DNA from: Pseudomonas sp. Bc-h
Lineage (GTDB): Bacteria; Pseudomonadota; Gammaproteobacteria; Pseudomonadales; Pseudomonadaceae
Length of the DNA stretch: 64,000 nucleotides
Direction: 5' to 3'
Assembly (NCBI RefSeq): GCF_002080045.1
Contig: NZ_MUIN01000011.1
Location: 378,354-442,353 of the forward strand
The first letter of the stretch is position 1. Each line of letters starts with the position of its first letter. Below are positions 24,940 through 33,549 of the stretch, piece by piece. The notes under the pieces are model-generated. The model was given only the letters and a program-made list of their open reading frames with translations, was not told the origin of the DNA and did not search any database. Both the position numbers and the translations under genes were made by a program.

Positions 24940-27294
24940 TTACTGGGCTTTCGCGCCCACCTTGCCAATAACATCCACTATCTGGCCATTGGCCTTGCGC
25001 ACCGCCTCGATGAAGCCCTGATACGGCACATCTGTAATCCCGACCAGCCCCAGATGACCGTTTTCGCCATCGAGCATGCGCCCGGTGGCCGGTTGATCAA
25101 GATACTGGAACCAGTGCACGCCCACGATGGAAGGCTCGGCGAGTGCGCTTTTCAAGAAATTGCTGTAAGCCGGGCCGCGATCCTCTTCACGGGCCACCTC
25201 CATCGCCCCTCCCCAGAACGGCCCGCGATCACGGGAACCGAAGTGAAATTCACTGACCAGCACCGGCTTGTCCAGTACTCGCAGTTTCGCGAAGTCCACG
25301 CCGTCCTGCGGCTTGGGCGTGTAGAGGTTGAAACTCAGCACGTCGCAATATTTCGCGCAGGCCTCGATGGCTTCCGGCGTGCTGACCCCGAAACGCCCGC
25401 CTAGCAGCATATGGTTCGGTGCGTGCCACTTCAGGGCGTCGGCGATGGTCTTGAAGTAAGTCTCGGCGAACACGCGCTGGAAGTATCGGAAATCGTTTTC
25501 GATCTCGGGATGTTCAGGACTCGGTAATGGCGGCTCGAACCCTGGATCTTCCATCAGTTCCCAAGCGGGAAGATCGATGCCCCAGGCTTTGGACAGCCCT
25601 TCCTGGTTGCGATATTTGTCACGCAGCTGTTTGAGAAACGCGCGCTTGGCCGGCACATCAGTGGTCAACTTGAGGGTGCCGTAAGCCAGCGCGTAGCGAT
25701 CCTTCGGATCATCGCCCGGGGCGGCCCAGGCCAGTTCGTTATCGGCGAAATAGCCGATCAGATAAGGGTCGTCGCGGTGATCCCGAGCTGCAATGGCCAC
25801 GGCGCGCTCGGTGGCCATGGCGAAGCGCGGGTCGAACGGATCGGGCATGCCGCCCCACCAGTCATGACCGGTGCTGATGCTGACGTAGTCGCCGACGATT
25901 GACAGCGGCAAGGTGTAGGGCACACGGTCTTTTTTGGGTAATTGATCGCTGCCCAGTTCAGGCTCGCTCCAATTGCCTATGGTGTTGAAGCCCCAGGCTT
26001 GCAAGCGCTGCGAGGTATGGTCGATCCAGCGCTGCATGTCGAAAGTGACCGGCTTGCATTCGGCAGTCTGTTTGACCAAGGGCGTTTTTTCTGCCGGCAC
26101 CACAGGTGTTGTTTGATCACTCGACGCGTCGACGTCTGATGCTGGCGGATCTTCATCATCGACCGCAGGTTTGGGCGTGATGACTTCGACACATTTGGGG
26201 GCGCCATAGGTGCGCTGCAGGTTAGCGCCATAGAAATCGAACCAGCGCCCCTGATCGAACTGCCGATCCTTGTTGGCACCCGTCTCGCGGTTGTCATCCC
26301 CCTTGCCATAAAACGCAGCCAGCGGGTCGTCGTTGCCAGGTAAGCTGGCAAACATCGACTCCCGGCCTTCGACGTAGGTCTGACTGTCATCCCCGGTGAC
26401 GGCGTTGACGCCCAGCGAATAGAACGGATGGCCTTCCGGCGTCACCAGATACCAGCGGTCATCACGTTTCTCGGTACGGAAAAATCCCTTCGCCTCGAAG
26501 CGCGGCCCCTTCAGCAGGCCGCCGTATCTGTCGTGAGCTGCCAGATCCTTCTGCCAGGCCTTGAGCTGCGATTGCTCCTTGCCTGCGAGGGTTTTGAGTT
26601 GGTCGTCGCTGCCGATCTTCTCCGGCCACTTGGCTCGGGTGTACTGCCCATAACCGTCGAGCAGATTGCTGTAGGCAGCCTTTTGAATCGCGTCGCCTTC
26701 CTGCACGCCGAACTTCTCGATCAGCACGCTCTGCGCAACGTCGGGCTGGGACATCGACACGGTGACTGATGTCACTTGCGCCGGGCTCAGTTCGCCCTCG
26801 GTATTTGCCACTAATACTCGCTGCCCTTCATAAGTCCACGGCATCGGCGGGCCGACACGCATGCCCTGGCTCAGCGGAGAACTGGCCTTGAGTGGCACGA
26901 CCAGGGTTTGCGCGGGCCCGGCAGGCAGGTCGATGCGGCTGGTGAGTGTTTTGCCGTCACTGCTCTGAATCTGCACATAAAGCGTCAGCGCCCAATCCAT
27001 GGCGCTTTGCAAACGCAGCGTCATCGCGCTGTCGGCGCTCCAGTCCCAGACACCGGTCTGCGGCGTCAGACTCAGGCTCGGCCTGGCCACGGCGTTGAAG
27101 GTGACACGTCGCAACACCTCGCCTTCGGCCGTCTGCTCGGCGTTGGCTTGCGGCAGGCTGGCGTCCTGCGTGGTGACCTGAACGACGTCGGCGGGACGAA
27201 CGAAATTGAACAGCGTCTGCTGGCCGTTGGGCGCGGCATACACGGGGCCCGCGCAGGCAATGGCGAGGACGGCAGACAGTGAACGGCGAATCAT
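24940..27294 (-). CDS. Exported GH50/agarase-like glycoside hydrolase
   Basis: A 784-residue protein with a signal peptide (MIRRSLSAVLAIACAGPVYA). The N-terminal part (about 25-215) is a beta-sandwich-like carbohydrate-binding region. The C-terminal TIM-barrel part starts near 275 (GFFRTEKRDDRWYLVTPEGHPFYSLG), as in agarases. Probable catalytic glutamates are E520 in FADNELAW (acid/base) and E682 in VSEFHFGS (nucleophile), the clan GH-A pair. About residues 375-405 form an acidic linker (DDEDPPASDVDASSD). Databases often label relatives 'beta-agarase'. Agar use is unlikely to be the real role, and a cell-associated exopolysaccharide is an alternative substrate. The gene is between dinG and the hydrolase, both minus strand. 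Confidence 0.8.
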   Translation of the reverse strand: MIRRSLSAVLAIACAGPVYAAPNGQQTLFNFVRPADVVQVTTQDASLPQANAEQTAEGEVLRRVTFNAVARPSLSLTPQTGVWDWSADSAMTLRLQSAMDWALTLYVQIQSSDGKTLTSRIDLPAGPAQTLVVPLKASSPLSQGMRVGPPMPWTYEGQRVLVANTEGELSPAQVTSVTVSMSQPDVAQSVLIEKFGVQEGDAIQKAAYSNLLDGYGQYTRAKWPEKIGSDDQLKTLAGKEQSQLKAWQKDLAAHDRYGGLLKGPRFEAKGFFRTEKRDDRWYLVTPEGHPFYSLGVNAVTGDDSQTYVEGRESMFASLPGNDDPLAAFYGKGDDNRETGANKDRQFDQGRWFDFYGANLQRTYGAPKCVEVITPKPAVDDEDPPASDVDASSDQTTPVVPAEKTPLVKQTAECKPVTFDMQRWIDHTSQRLQAWGFNTIGNWSEPELGSDQLPKKDRVPYTLPLSIVGDYVSISTGHDWWGGMPDPFDPRFAMATERAVAIAARDHRDDPYLIGYFADNELAWAAPGDDPKDRYALAYGTLKLTTDVPAKRAFLKQLRDKYRNQEGLSKAWGIDLPAWELMEDPGFEPPLPSPEHPEIENDFRYFQRVFAETYFKTIADALKWHAPNHMLLGGRFGVSTPEAIEACAKYCDVLSFNLYTPKPQDGVDFAKLRVLDKPVLVSEFHFGSRDRGPFWGGAMEVAREEDRGPAYSNFLKSALAEPSIVGVHWFQYLDQPATGRMLDGENGHLGLVGITDVPYQGFIEAVRKANGQIVDVIGKVGAKAQ

Positions 27295-27403
27295 GCGATC
27301 GGGTGCTCCTTGATCATCGGAAGCCCGAACGACAGCGGTTAGCCGAAGCGCTCGGACGGACCGAGATAAGACCCGATCAACCGGGTTTCATCCCCGATAC
27401 GTG

Positions 27404-29548
27404 TCAGGAAATTTCCCGGCGAAATGGCGGCAGTGCGTTGAGGATGGCTTTGCCGTAGCGCTGGGTGACCACGCGGCGGTCGAGCAGCGTGATGATGCCG
27501 CGATCCTGTTCGGTGCGCAGCAATCGGCCGCAGGCCTGGATCAGGCGCAGCGAGGCGTCGGGCACGGCGATTTCCATGAACGGATTACCGCCCCGCGCTT
27601 CGATCCACTCGGCCAGCGCCGCTTCCACAGGATCGTCCGGCACCGCGAACGGGATCTTGGCGATCACCACGTGTTCGCAATAGGCGCCGGGCAAGTCGAC
27701 ACCCTCGGCGAAACTCGCCAGACCGAAGAGCACGCTTTCGTCGCCGCCATCCACACGCGCCTTGTGTTTGTTCAGGGTCTCCTGCTTTGAAAGATTGCCC
27801 TGAATGAACACGCGCTTGCGCCAGTCTCGCTCCAGACCGTCGAACACTTCCTGCATCTGTTTACGCGAGGAGAAAAGCACCAGCGTGCCCTTGGAGCCTT
27901 CGACAAGGCCCGGCAATTCGCGAATGATCGCCGCAGTGTGCTCCGCGGCGTTGCGCGGGTCGGCTTTCAGATCCGGCACGCGCAGGACACCGGCGTCGGC
28001 GTGATGGAACGGGCTCGGCACCACAGCGGTAACGGCATCCTTGGGCAAACCGGCGCGCATGCGGAAGCGATCGAACTTGCCTAACGCGGTCAGCGTCGCC
28101 GAGGTGACCAACGCGCCGTAGGCCACGTTCCACAAGTTGCGCCGCAACATCTCCGCTGCGAGGATCGGGCTGGCGTTGACCTCGATATCGAACAGCGAAC
28201 CGCTCTCGGCGAGGGTCAGCCAGCGTGCCATCGGGGGGCTGTTTTCAGGGTCTTCGGCGGTGAAGGCAGTCCACAGTTCCCAGTTACCGTGGGCTCGCGC
28301 CAGCAGGCTGCCAAACAGTGGATACCACTCTTCGGCCTGATGGCTGGCGATGCCGATGTTGACCTCGCCGTCCATTCCTTCCTTGAGCAGCTCGGTCAGA
28401 CGGGTGAACAGATCGTCGAGCCGGGCAAAGCCCTTTTTCAGCTCGATGCCCATCTCGCGCATGTGTTCGGGCACAACGCCGCCGACGAAGCGATGACGAG
28501 GACGTTCGCGCCCTTCCATGTCTTCACCGGCCTTGAAGTCGGCCAGTTGTTCGCAAGCGGTGAACATGAACTGCTGGTGGGTCTTGATCTCGCGGGCCAG
28601 TTCCGGAACCTGCTCGATGAACTTGCCCAGGTCGCCGGGCAGCGGATGCTGGGCCAGCAGTTTGGTGAGGTTCTTGGCGGTCTGCTCCAGCCAGTCGGCG
28701 GTTGAACGCAGGCGACTGAAGTGCGCGAAATGGCCGATGGCCTTGTCCGGAAGGTGGTGACCTTCGTCGAACACGTAGAGGGTGTCGCGTGGATCGGGCA
28801 GGACTGCACCGCCGCCCAGCGCGAGGTCAGCCAGGACCATGTCATGGTTGGTGACGATGACGTCGACCTTTCCCATGCCTTCGCGCGCTTTATAAAAGGC
28901 GCATTGCTGGAAATTCGGACAATGTCTGTTGGTGCATTGACTGTGATCGGTGGTCAGACGCGCCCAGTCCTGATCCGCCAGCTCCTGGGGCCAACTGTCG
29001 CGGTCGCCGTCCCATTTGTTGCCGGCAAGCTTTTCGATCATGTTGGTGAAGAGCTTCTGACTGGCCTCGTCGACCTCGATCTTGAAGCCTTCCTCCTCGA
29101 ACAGCTGGGCCGTGGCGCTTTGCGCATTGCCTTCCTGCAAGAGCATGTCGAGCTTGGACAGGCACATGTAACGCCCGCGCCCCTTGGCCAGCGAGAAGGT
29201 GAAGCTCAGGCCGCTGTTGCGCATCAGGTCCGGCAGGTCCTTGTGGACGATCTGCTCCTGCAGGGCGACGGTCGCCGTAGCGATAACCAGACGTTTGCCC
29301 GCTGCCTTGGCCGTGGGAATCGCCGCAATGGCATATGCCACAGTCTTGCCGGTACCGGTCCCCGCCTCCACCGCGACTACCGCCGGGTCGCCCGAACGGC
29401 GGCCTTCTTCGTCGGTGTCCACGTCCCCCAGCACTTTGGCGACCTCGGCGATCATCAAACGCTGGCCGTAGCGAGGTTTGAGGCTCTTGGCTTCGAGGAA
29501 ACGCGAATAGGCGCCCTGAATCTGGGATTTGAGTTCGGTACTGATCAT
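27404..29548 (-). CDS. dinG: ATP-dependent DNA helicase DinG
   Basis: A 714-residue XPD/Rad3-like 5'-3' helicase that resolves R-loops and D-loops. Walker A EAGTGTGKT spans residues 61-69. Iron-sulfur cysteines are in RYMCLSKLDML and CTNRHCPNFQQCAFY. Motif II is VFDEGHHLPD (DEGH). C-terminal motifs are FSSRKQM and LIQACGRLLRTEQDRG (motif VI). Length matches Pseudomonas DinG. It is a single gene, divergent from the CopD-family gene with 129 bases between starts. I see no convincing LexA box in that gap. Confidence 0.95.
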   Translation of the reverse strand: MISTELKSQIQGAYSRFLEAKSLKPRYGQRLMIAEVAKVLGDVDTDEEGRRSGDPAVVAVEAGTGTGKTVAYAIAAIPTAKAAGKRLVIATATVALQEQIVHKDLPDLMRNSGLSFTFSLAKGRGRYMCLSKLDMLLQEGNAQSATAQLFEEEGFKIEVDEASQKLFTNMIEKLAGNKWDGDRDSWPQELADQDWARLTTDHSQCTNRHCPNFQQCAFYKAREGMGKVDVIVTNHDMVLADLALGGGAVLPDPRDTLYVFDEGHHLPDKAIGHFAHFSRLRSTADWLEQTAKNLTKLLAQHPLPGDLGKFIEQVPELAREIKTHQQFMFTACEQLADFKAGEDMEGRERPRHRFVGGVVPEHMREMGIELKKGFARLDDLFTRLTELLKEGMDGEVNIGIASHQAEEWYPLFGSLLARAHGNWELWTAFTAEDPENSPPMARWLTLAESGSLFDIEVNASPILAAEMLRRNLWNVAYGALVTSATLTALGKFDRFRMRAGLPKDAVTAVVPSPFHHADAGVLRVPDLKADPRNAAEHTAAIIRELPGLVEGSKGTLVLFSSRKQMQEVFDGLERDWRKRVFIQGNLSKQETLNKHKARVDGGDESVLFGLASFAEGVDLPGAYCEHVVIAKIPFAVPDDPVEAALAEWIEARGGNPFMEIAVPDASLRLIQACGRLLRTEQDRGIITLLDRRVVTQRYGKAILNALPPFRREIS

Positions 29549-29677
29549 GGGCTGGGTCGTTGGCTCGGCGTCACGGTGCTGAATGAAAACATAAAAAACC
29601 GCTGGATATATCTTCAGTACTCTCAGCGGGCGGCTATCATACCGCGCTAATTCTTTCTGCGCAGAACGGAGTTTCCG

Positions 29678-30142
29678 ATGTCACCTGTAGCCCTTGTCTA
29701 CACCTTGCATGTCCTGTCGGCTGTTCTATGGGTAGGAGGAATGTTTTTTGCCTGGATGATTCTGCGACCAGCGGTCATCGCCGCCCTCGAAGGCCCTGTC
29801 AGGCTGAAGCTTTGGTTGCAGGTGTTTGCGCGATTCTTCGTCTGGGTCTGGTGCGCGGTGATCATGCTGCCGGTAACCGGGATCGGCATGATCAACATCA
29901 ACTTCAGCGGCTTCCAGACGGCGCCGCGTTATGTGCAGGTGATGATCGGGCTGTACGTCGTGATGGTGGCGCTGTTCCTGCGTATCTCGACGCTGAACCT
30001 GCCGGAACTGCGTAAAGCCGTGGCCGCCGAGCAGTGGCCGGAGGGCGTCGCCGCGCTGGGAAAGATCCGGCGTCTGGTGGGGATCAATCTGCTGATCGGG
30101 ATAGCAGTGGTTGCCATCGCGGCGGCGCGGCCCGGCTTCTAA
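29678..30142 (+). CDS. CopD-family membrane protein (154 aa)
   Basis: Four hydrophobic helices fill the protein. The first carries YTLHVLSAVLWVGGMFFAWM with a His conserved in CopD-like proteins, and a short loop with RISTLNLPELRKAV follows helix 3. The start MSPVALVYTLHVLSA and length match the uncharacterised CopD-like group near dinG in pseudomonads. Copper transport is the family label, but no Cys/Met-rich metal sites are visible, so function is uncertain. It is monocistronic and ends beside a REP-like element. Confidence 0.82.
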   Translation: MSPVALVYTLHVLSAVLWVGGMFFAWMILRPAVIAALEGPVRLKLWLQVFARFFVWVWCAVIMLPVTGIGMININFSGFQTAPRYVQVMIGLYVVMVALFLRISTLNLPELRKAVAAEQWPEGVAALGKIRRLVGINLLIGIAVVAIAAARPGF

Positions 30143-30204
30143 GGGAAAAAATAGCGGCTTACTGGCGCATGCGACGGGGCAATCAACGCAAATGTTGAAT
30201 TGAA

Positions 30205-30235
30205 ACCGCCACCGCCGGCAAGCCGTACAGCTACA
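30205..30235. repeat. REP half element
   Basis: The right arm of the REP family is present (accgccggcaagccgtac..gctaca), but the left arm is not recognisable. It is probably a degenerate or single REP between two convergent genes. Confidence 0.6.
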
Positions 30236-30251
30236 GGATCATGAGTCGTTC

Positions 30252-31025
30252 TTAAAGCTTGCGAACGCTCACAGAACCCGCAGGCCCTACCGAACCAGAC
30301 TGGCCCTTGTCGCCATTCTTGCCCGACTTGGCGCCATCTGCCCGATAGACCAGACAGCCCTTCGACGCGCCACCCTTGCCGCCACGGCCGCCTTCACCGC
30401 CGATACCGCCAGCGCCGCCCTGCACGTTGATCTTCACGCGCTCGTCCGGGAACGCTTGAGGCAACTCCAGACGCACCAGCGCACCCGGTGCACCGTCACG
30501 GCCGTTGCCGCCATTGTCGCCGTCGAAGCCACGACTGGCCGAACCCCAGGTGCAACCCGGATCCTCACCGTTGCCGCCGTCCAGACCGACATAGCCTGGA
30601 GAACCTGCACCGCCGCGGGCGTCGATGGACAACAGATCGGCGTTCAACTGTTCGATGCGCAAATTCAGATTGCGACCTGGCAGCGGCGACTTCTCGAACG
30701 TCCCCGGCGCGCCCCGTGCGGTGATCTGCGCGCCATCGCCCAGATCGCCGCGCTTGACCTGCAACTTGAAGGGCTCTGCGCCAGGCACGATCGCGATTCG
30801 CGACTCATGGCCCATGACCAATTGCCCGACCTCAACCTCGGTCAGCCCGGCAGGAATCAGCAAGGTTCCATAATCCGCCACTTCCAGACGATCCAGTTGC
30901 AGGACGCTGGTATTGCTCGGCAAGCGCATCAGCGAATGCGGCTCCACCGAGATAGTCTGCGCCATGACCCAGGAACTGCTCAGAGCCGACAGCAGGCCCG
31001 CCGTCATCAGCAACGCGTTACGCAT
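30252..31025 (-). CDS. Exported glycine-rich, collagen-like protein (257 aa)
   Basis: A signal peptide (MRNALLMTAG, ending VMAQ) is followed by a beta-rich domain (about 25-125: LQLDRLEVADYGTLLIPAG). Two Gly-rich segments then follow: about 138-180 (GGAGSPGYVGLDGGNGEDPG, GFDGDNGGNGRDGAPG) and 203-257 (GGAGGIGGEGGRGGKGGASKG, GKNGDKGQSGSVGPAG). Many triplets are Gly-X-Y but the register breaks often, so a true collagen triple helix is uncertain. There are two cysteines, one in each Gly-rich region. Its start overlaps the DUF1145 stop by eight bases, so the two are co-translated. It is likely periplasmic or surface exposed; role unknown. Confidence 0.82.
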   Translation of the reverse strand: MRNALLMTAGLLSALSSSWVMAQTISVEPHSLMRLPSNTSVLQLDRLEVADYGTLLIPAGLTEVEVGQLVMGHESRIAIVPGAEPFKLQVKRGDLGDGAQITARGAPGTFEKSPLPGRNLNLRIEQLNADLLSIDARGGAGSPGYVGLDGGNGEDPGCTWGSASRGFDGDNGGNGRDGAPGALVRLELPQAFPDERVKINVQGGAGGIGGEGGRGGKGGASKGCLVYRADGAKSGKNGDKGQSGSVGPAGSVSVRKL

Positions 31026-31293
31026 GGTGAACCTCCGCCTGGCGGCGACCGAAAGATTGCAGGTGGAAAATACCGAAAATCAGAATCTGCAAGCGGTCGA
31101 GCCAGGGATGCGAACGCCCCCGCAGGCTGCCGTTGAAGAGAAACAGTTCCATGACGTGGGTCAACAGCAACAGGCTGCCCCCCAGTTTGATCAACATCTC
31201 GAAGGGAATCGGTAGCTCGACGGCCTGGTTGACCAGCACCACCATCCAGAATCCCAACGTCAAGATTTTCCCCAACCCCCAAAACAACTTCAT
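31018..31293 (-). CDS. DUF1145 family small membrane protein (91 aa)
   Basis: The start is MKLFWGLGKILTLGFWMVV; the open frame upstream of it is not protein-like. Two or three hydrophobic segments (about 7-27 and 35-55) are followed by an Arg-rich tail (SLRGRSHPWLDRLQILIFG). It matches the DUF1145/YhhL family of inner-membrane proteins of unknown function. Its 3' end overlaps the start of the glycine-rich gene. Confidence 0.85.
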   Translation of the reverse strand: MKLFWGLGKILTLGFWMVVLVNQAVELPIPFEMLIKLGGSLLLLTHVMELFLFNGSLRGRSHPWLDRLQILIFGIFHLQSFGRRQAEVHHA

Positions 31294-31443
31294 GACACGC
31301 CCCTGCTGTTTTTTTATTTCTGTGCCGCGAAAAAGCTTTGCGCACAGTACGGCGACGGGAGCGATCATGCCAGAGGCGCGAGGCAAAAGTCGTGGATTTC
31401 GGGATCAGGCGCAGCCATCGCGCGCATTCCCACGCCTGCATAA

Positions 31444-31471
31444 AAGAAAACCCCGGCGCAAGGGCCGGGGT
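31444..31471 (-). terminator. Terminator after the OmpA-family lipoprotein gene
   Basis: The stem accccggc / gccggggt is followed, on the minus strand, by TTTTCTTTTA. It lies 22 bases after the stop of the gene at 31493. Confidence 0.85.
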
Positions 31472-31492
31472 CTGTCTTCAAGCGTCACACAC

Positions 31493-32191
31493 CTAGCGGT
31501 TGAGTTTGATTTCCACACGACGGTTCAGGGCACGACCATCGGCAGTTTTGTTGTCTGCCACCGGACGGCTTTCACCATCGCCTTCCACCGAGACGAAGGC
31601 GCTGCGTGGGATGCCCGCACCGACCAGATAATCCGTCACGGAATGTGCACGTTTTTCCGACAGTTTCTGGTTGTAAGCATCGCTGCCCACACTGTCGGTG
31701 TGCCCGCTCACATGCATCTGCACGTTAGGCGCTTCTGTTTTCAGCTTGGTCGCGACCATATCCAGTTGTTGCTTGTCGCTTGGGGTCAGCGTTGCTTTGT
31801 TGAACTCGAAATGCACATCACGAATGGTGATGACTTCTTCTTTTGGCAGAACAACTGGCGCTACAGGTTCAGGTGCTGGCGGTACGATCGGGCAACCGGT
31901 CGCGTCGACTTTCGTGCCTTTTGGCGTATCCGGGCACTTGTCGACACTGTTCAGAACACCGTCACCATCATCATCGCCATCACCATGCGCCCAGCAATAC
32001 GCGCCGGCCATCACACCAACCGCGCCACCCAGGCCCGCAGCGACCGAGGCCGTCTGGAACGCACCAATCGCCGCACCGGTGAGAACGCCGCCGGCAGCAC
32101 ACAGAGGCCAGTCGGTCTTTTGCAAGCCGGCACAGCCCGTCAATACACTGGTAACCAAAATCAGAGGTAACGCTGTCCGAATCATGCTCAT
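31493..32191 (-). CDS. OmpA-family lipoprotein with TSP3-like calcium repeat
   Basis: A 232-residue lipoprotein with lipobox LTGC (C20). A glycine-zipper-like hydrophobic stretch (about 33-67, AAGGVLTGAAIGAF, AAGLGGAVGVMAGAY) is followed by an acidic thrombospondin type-3-like segment (DGDDDGDGVLNSVDKCPDTPKG, about 70-92) likely to bind Ca2+, a Pro-rich linker, and an OmpA peptidoglycan-binding domain (about 118-232: HVSGHTDSVGSDAYN, GRALNRRVEIKL). The layout matches PA1041-type proteins. RBS AAGGAG precedes the ATG. It is monocistronic. Confidence 0.9.
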   Translation of the reverse strand: MSMIRTALPLILVTSVLTGCAGLQKTDWPLCAAGGVLTGAAIGAFQTASVAAGLGGAVGVMAGAYCWAHGDGDDDGDGVLNSVDKCPDTPKGTKVDATGCPIVPPAPEPVAPVVLPKEEVITIRDVHFEFNKATLTPSDKQQLDMVATKLKTEAPNVQMHVSGHTDSVGSDAYNQKLSEKRAHSVTDYLVGAGIPRSAFVSVEGDGESRPVADNKTADGRALNRRVEIKLNR

Positions 32192-32434
32192 ACAGTTCTT
32201 CTCCTTTGGTATCGGCTAAAACCGACTGAAATGGAGTAAAGACGCCGTTGGGGCCATTTGCCACCCGGAATCCGGGGGTTTGATGGCTTTTTTGCGCAGA
32301 AGCAGGCCTGTTCTTTTAGAAATAGCCTTTTGCCTTCACTCCGTACGCTTTGTCATGGCCACCGATAAAAAAGTTCAAGCACTAGGCCACGAAGATTCAG
32401 CAGGCTAACCTTGCTGCTCAATTGAGGGATTTCG

Positions 32435-32932
32435 ATGACCGACAGTTTTTCCACCCGCACGCCGCAACAAGCACTTGCCGCGTTGCTGGACCGTTACGCG
32501 CCCAAGCGTCTGCTGTTGATTGGCGCGGACAGCTTTCCGGCCCTGCAGGCGTTTCAGGAAGCGCATCCAGACACCGAACTGGCCCAGGCTGCTCCCGGCG
32601 CACTCCCCGCAGAACTCGCGGGCCAACGCTTTGATCTCGCGCTGGTGGTTGATTGCCTGGAGCACATCCCCAAGCGCGCGGGGCTGGAATTGCTTGGAGG
32701 AATCCGCAACCTCAACGCCAGCCGTATCGCCGTACTCGCAGACATGAAAGCCTGCGGCTGGCAGACCACCGATTTCTATTCACTGGCGCTGCAGGCCAGC
32801 GAGCGTTTCGCCAGGGACGAACAGGTGCTGACCCTCTTCACCTACGACCTGCGCGAATACAAACAGGTACCGGACTGGCTGAACGCGAAGTTTTGGGCCA
32901 ATCCGGAGAATTTCGGCAAGTACTGGTGGTGA
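32435..32932 (+). CDS. DUF6231-type conserved protein (165 aa)
   Basis: A cytosolic protein with a degenerate Rossmann/methyltransferase-like start (LLDRYAPKRLLLIGADS, about 17-33) and FDLALVVDCLEHIPKR (about 66-81), which resembles motif II of SAM-dependent methyltransferases. It is short and ends LNAKFWANPENFGKYWW. The classic glycine-rich SAM loop is incomplete, so enzymatic activity is doubtful. It starts a run of plus-strand genes and lies ten bases before the ychJ-like gene, so they are probably co-transcribed. Confidence 0.78.
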   Translation: MTDSFSTRTPQQALAALLDRYAPKRLLLIGADSFPALQAFQEAHPDTELAQAAPGALPAELAGQRFDLALVVDCLEHIPKRAGLELLGGIRNLNASRIAVLADMKACGWQTTDFYSLALQASERFARDEQVLTLFTYDLREYKQVPDWLNAKFWANPENFGKYWW

Positions 32933-32942
32933 GACACGCATC

Positions 32943-33416
32943 ATGAGCAGTGCAATTTGTCCCTGTGGCAGCGGCAACCTTCTGGACGGCTGCTGCGCGC
33001 GATATCACGCCGGTCAGCCCGCCCCTTGCGCCGAGGCCTTGATGCGCTCGCGCTACAGCGCTTATGTGCTGGGCCTGATCGATTACCTGCTGGACACCAC
33101 GTTGCCGGTGCAAAAGAGCAGCCTGGACCGGGAGTCCATCAGCCAATGGAGTGCCCAGAGCACCTGGCTCGGGCTTGAGGTGGAAAACGCGGAGCTGTTG
33201 GGTGGCAAGCCCGAGCACGCGTTCGTCACGTTCACGGCGCGTTGGCACGATGCAACCGGCGAACACAGCCATCGTGAGCGCTCGGCGTTCGTGCAGAATC
33301 AGGGCCGCTGGTATTTCATCGACCCCACCGTGCAGCTCAAGGCCGGCCGCAACGACGCGTGCCCCTGTGGCAGCGAGCTGAAATTCAAAAAATGCTGTTC
33401 GGCGTATATGGCCTGA
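32943..33416 (+). CDS. YchJ family protein with two SEC-C motifs (157 aa)
   Basis: The N-terminal zinc motif CPCGSGNLLDGCCARYHAG (residues 6-24) and C-terminal NDACPCGSELKFKKCC (about 137-152) flank a NTF2-like central domain (ALMRSRYSAYVLGLIDYLL). This is the UPF0225/YchJ arrangement. SEC-C motifs bind zinc and, in SecA, contact SecB and the ribosome; YchJ itself is uncharacterised. Ten bases separate it from the preceding gene. Confidence 0.88.
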   Translation: MSSAICPCGSGNLLDGCCARYHAGQPAPCAEALMRSRYSAYVLGLIDYLLDTTLPVQKSSLDRESISQWSAQSTWLGLEVENAELLGGKPEHAFVTFTARWHDATGEHSHRERSAFVQNQGRWYFIDPTVQLKAGRNDACPCGSELKFKKCCSAYMA

Positions 33417-33441
33417 GCGGCTGAGTGCGCTCCACACTCAC

Positions 33442-33524
33442 GTAGCAGCAAGGCGAGCCGGCAGTGACCTCTTCAGAAGCGCCATCGTCGGCAAGCGGAA
33501 CGCCGCCCGGCCGGACTGCTACAG
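33442..33524. repeat. REP palindrome pair
   Basis: The outer arms 'gtagcagcaaggcgagccgg' and 'ccggccggactgctac' are inverted around a longer, degenerate centre. It lies between the convergent ychJ-like gene and the gene at 33550. Confidence 0.7.
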
Positions 33525-33549
33525 AGCTTCATCGCAAACGAGGTCTGCA

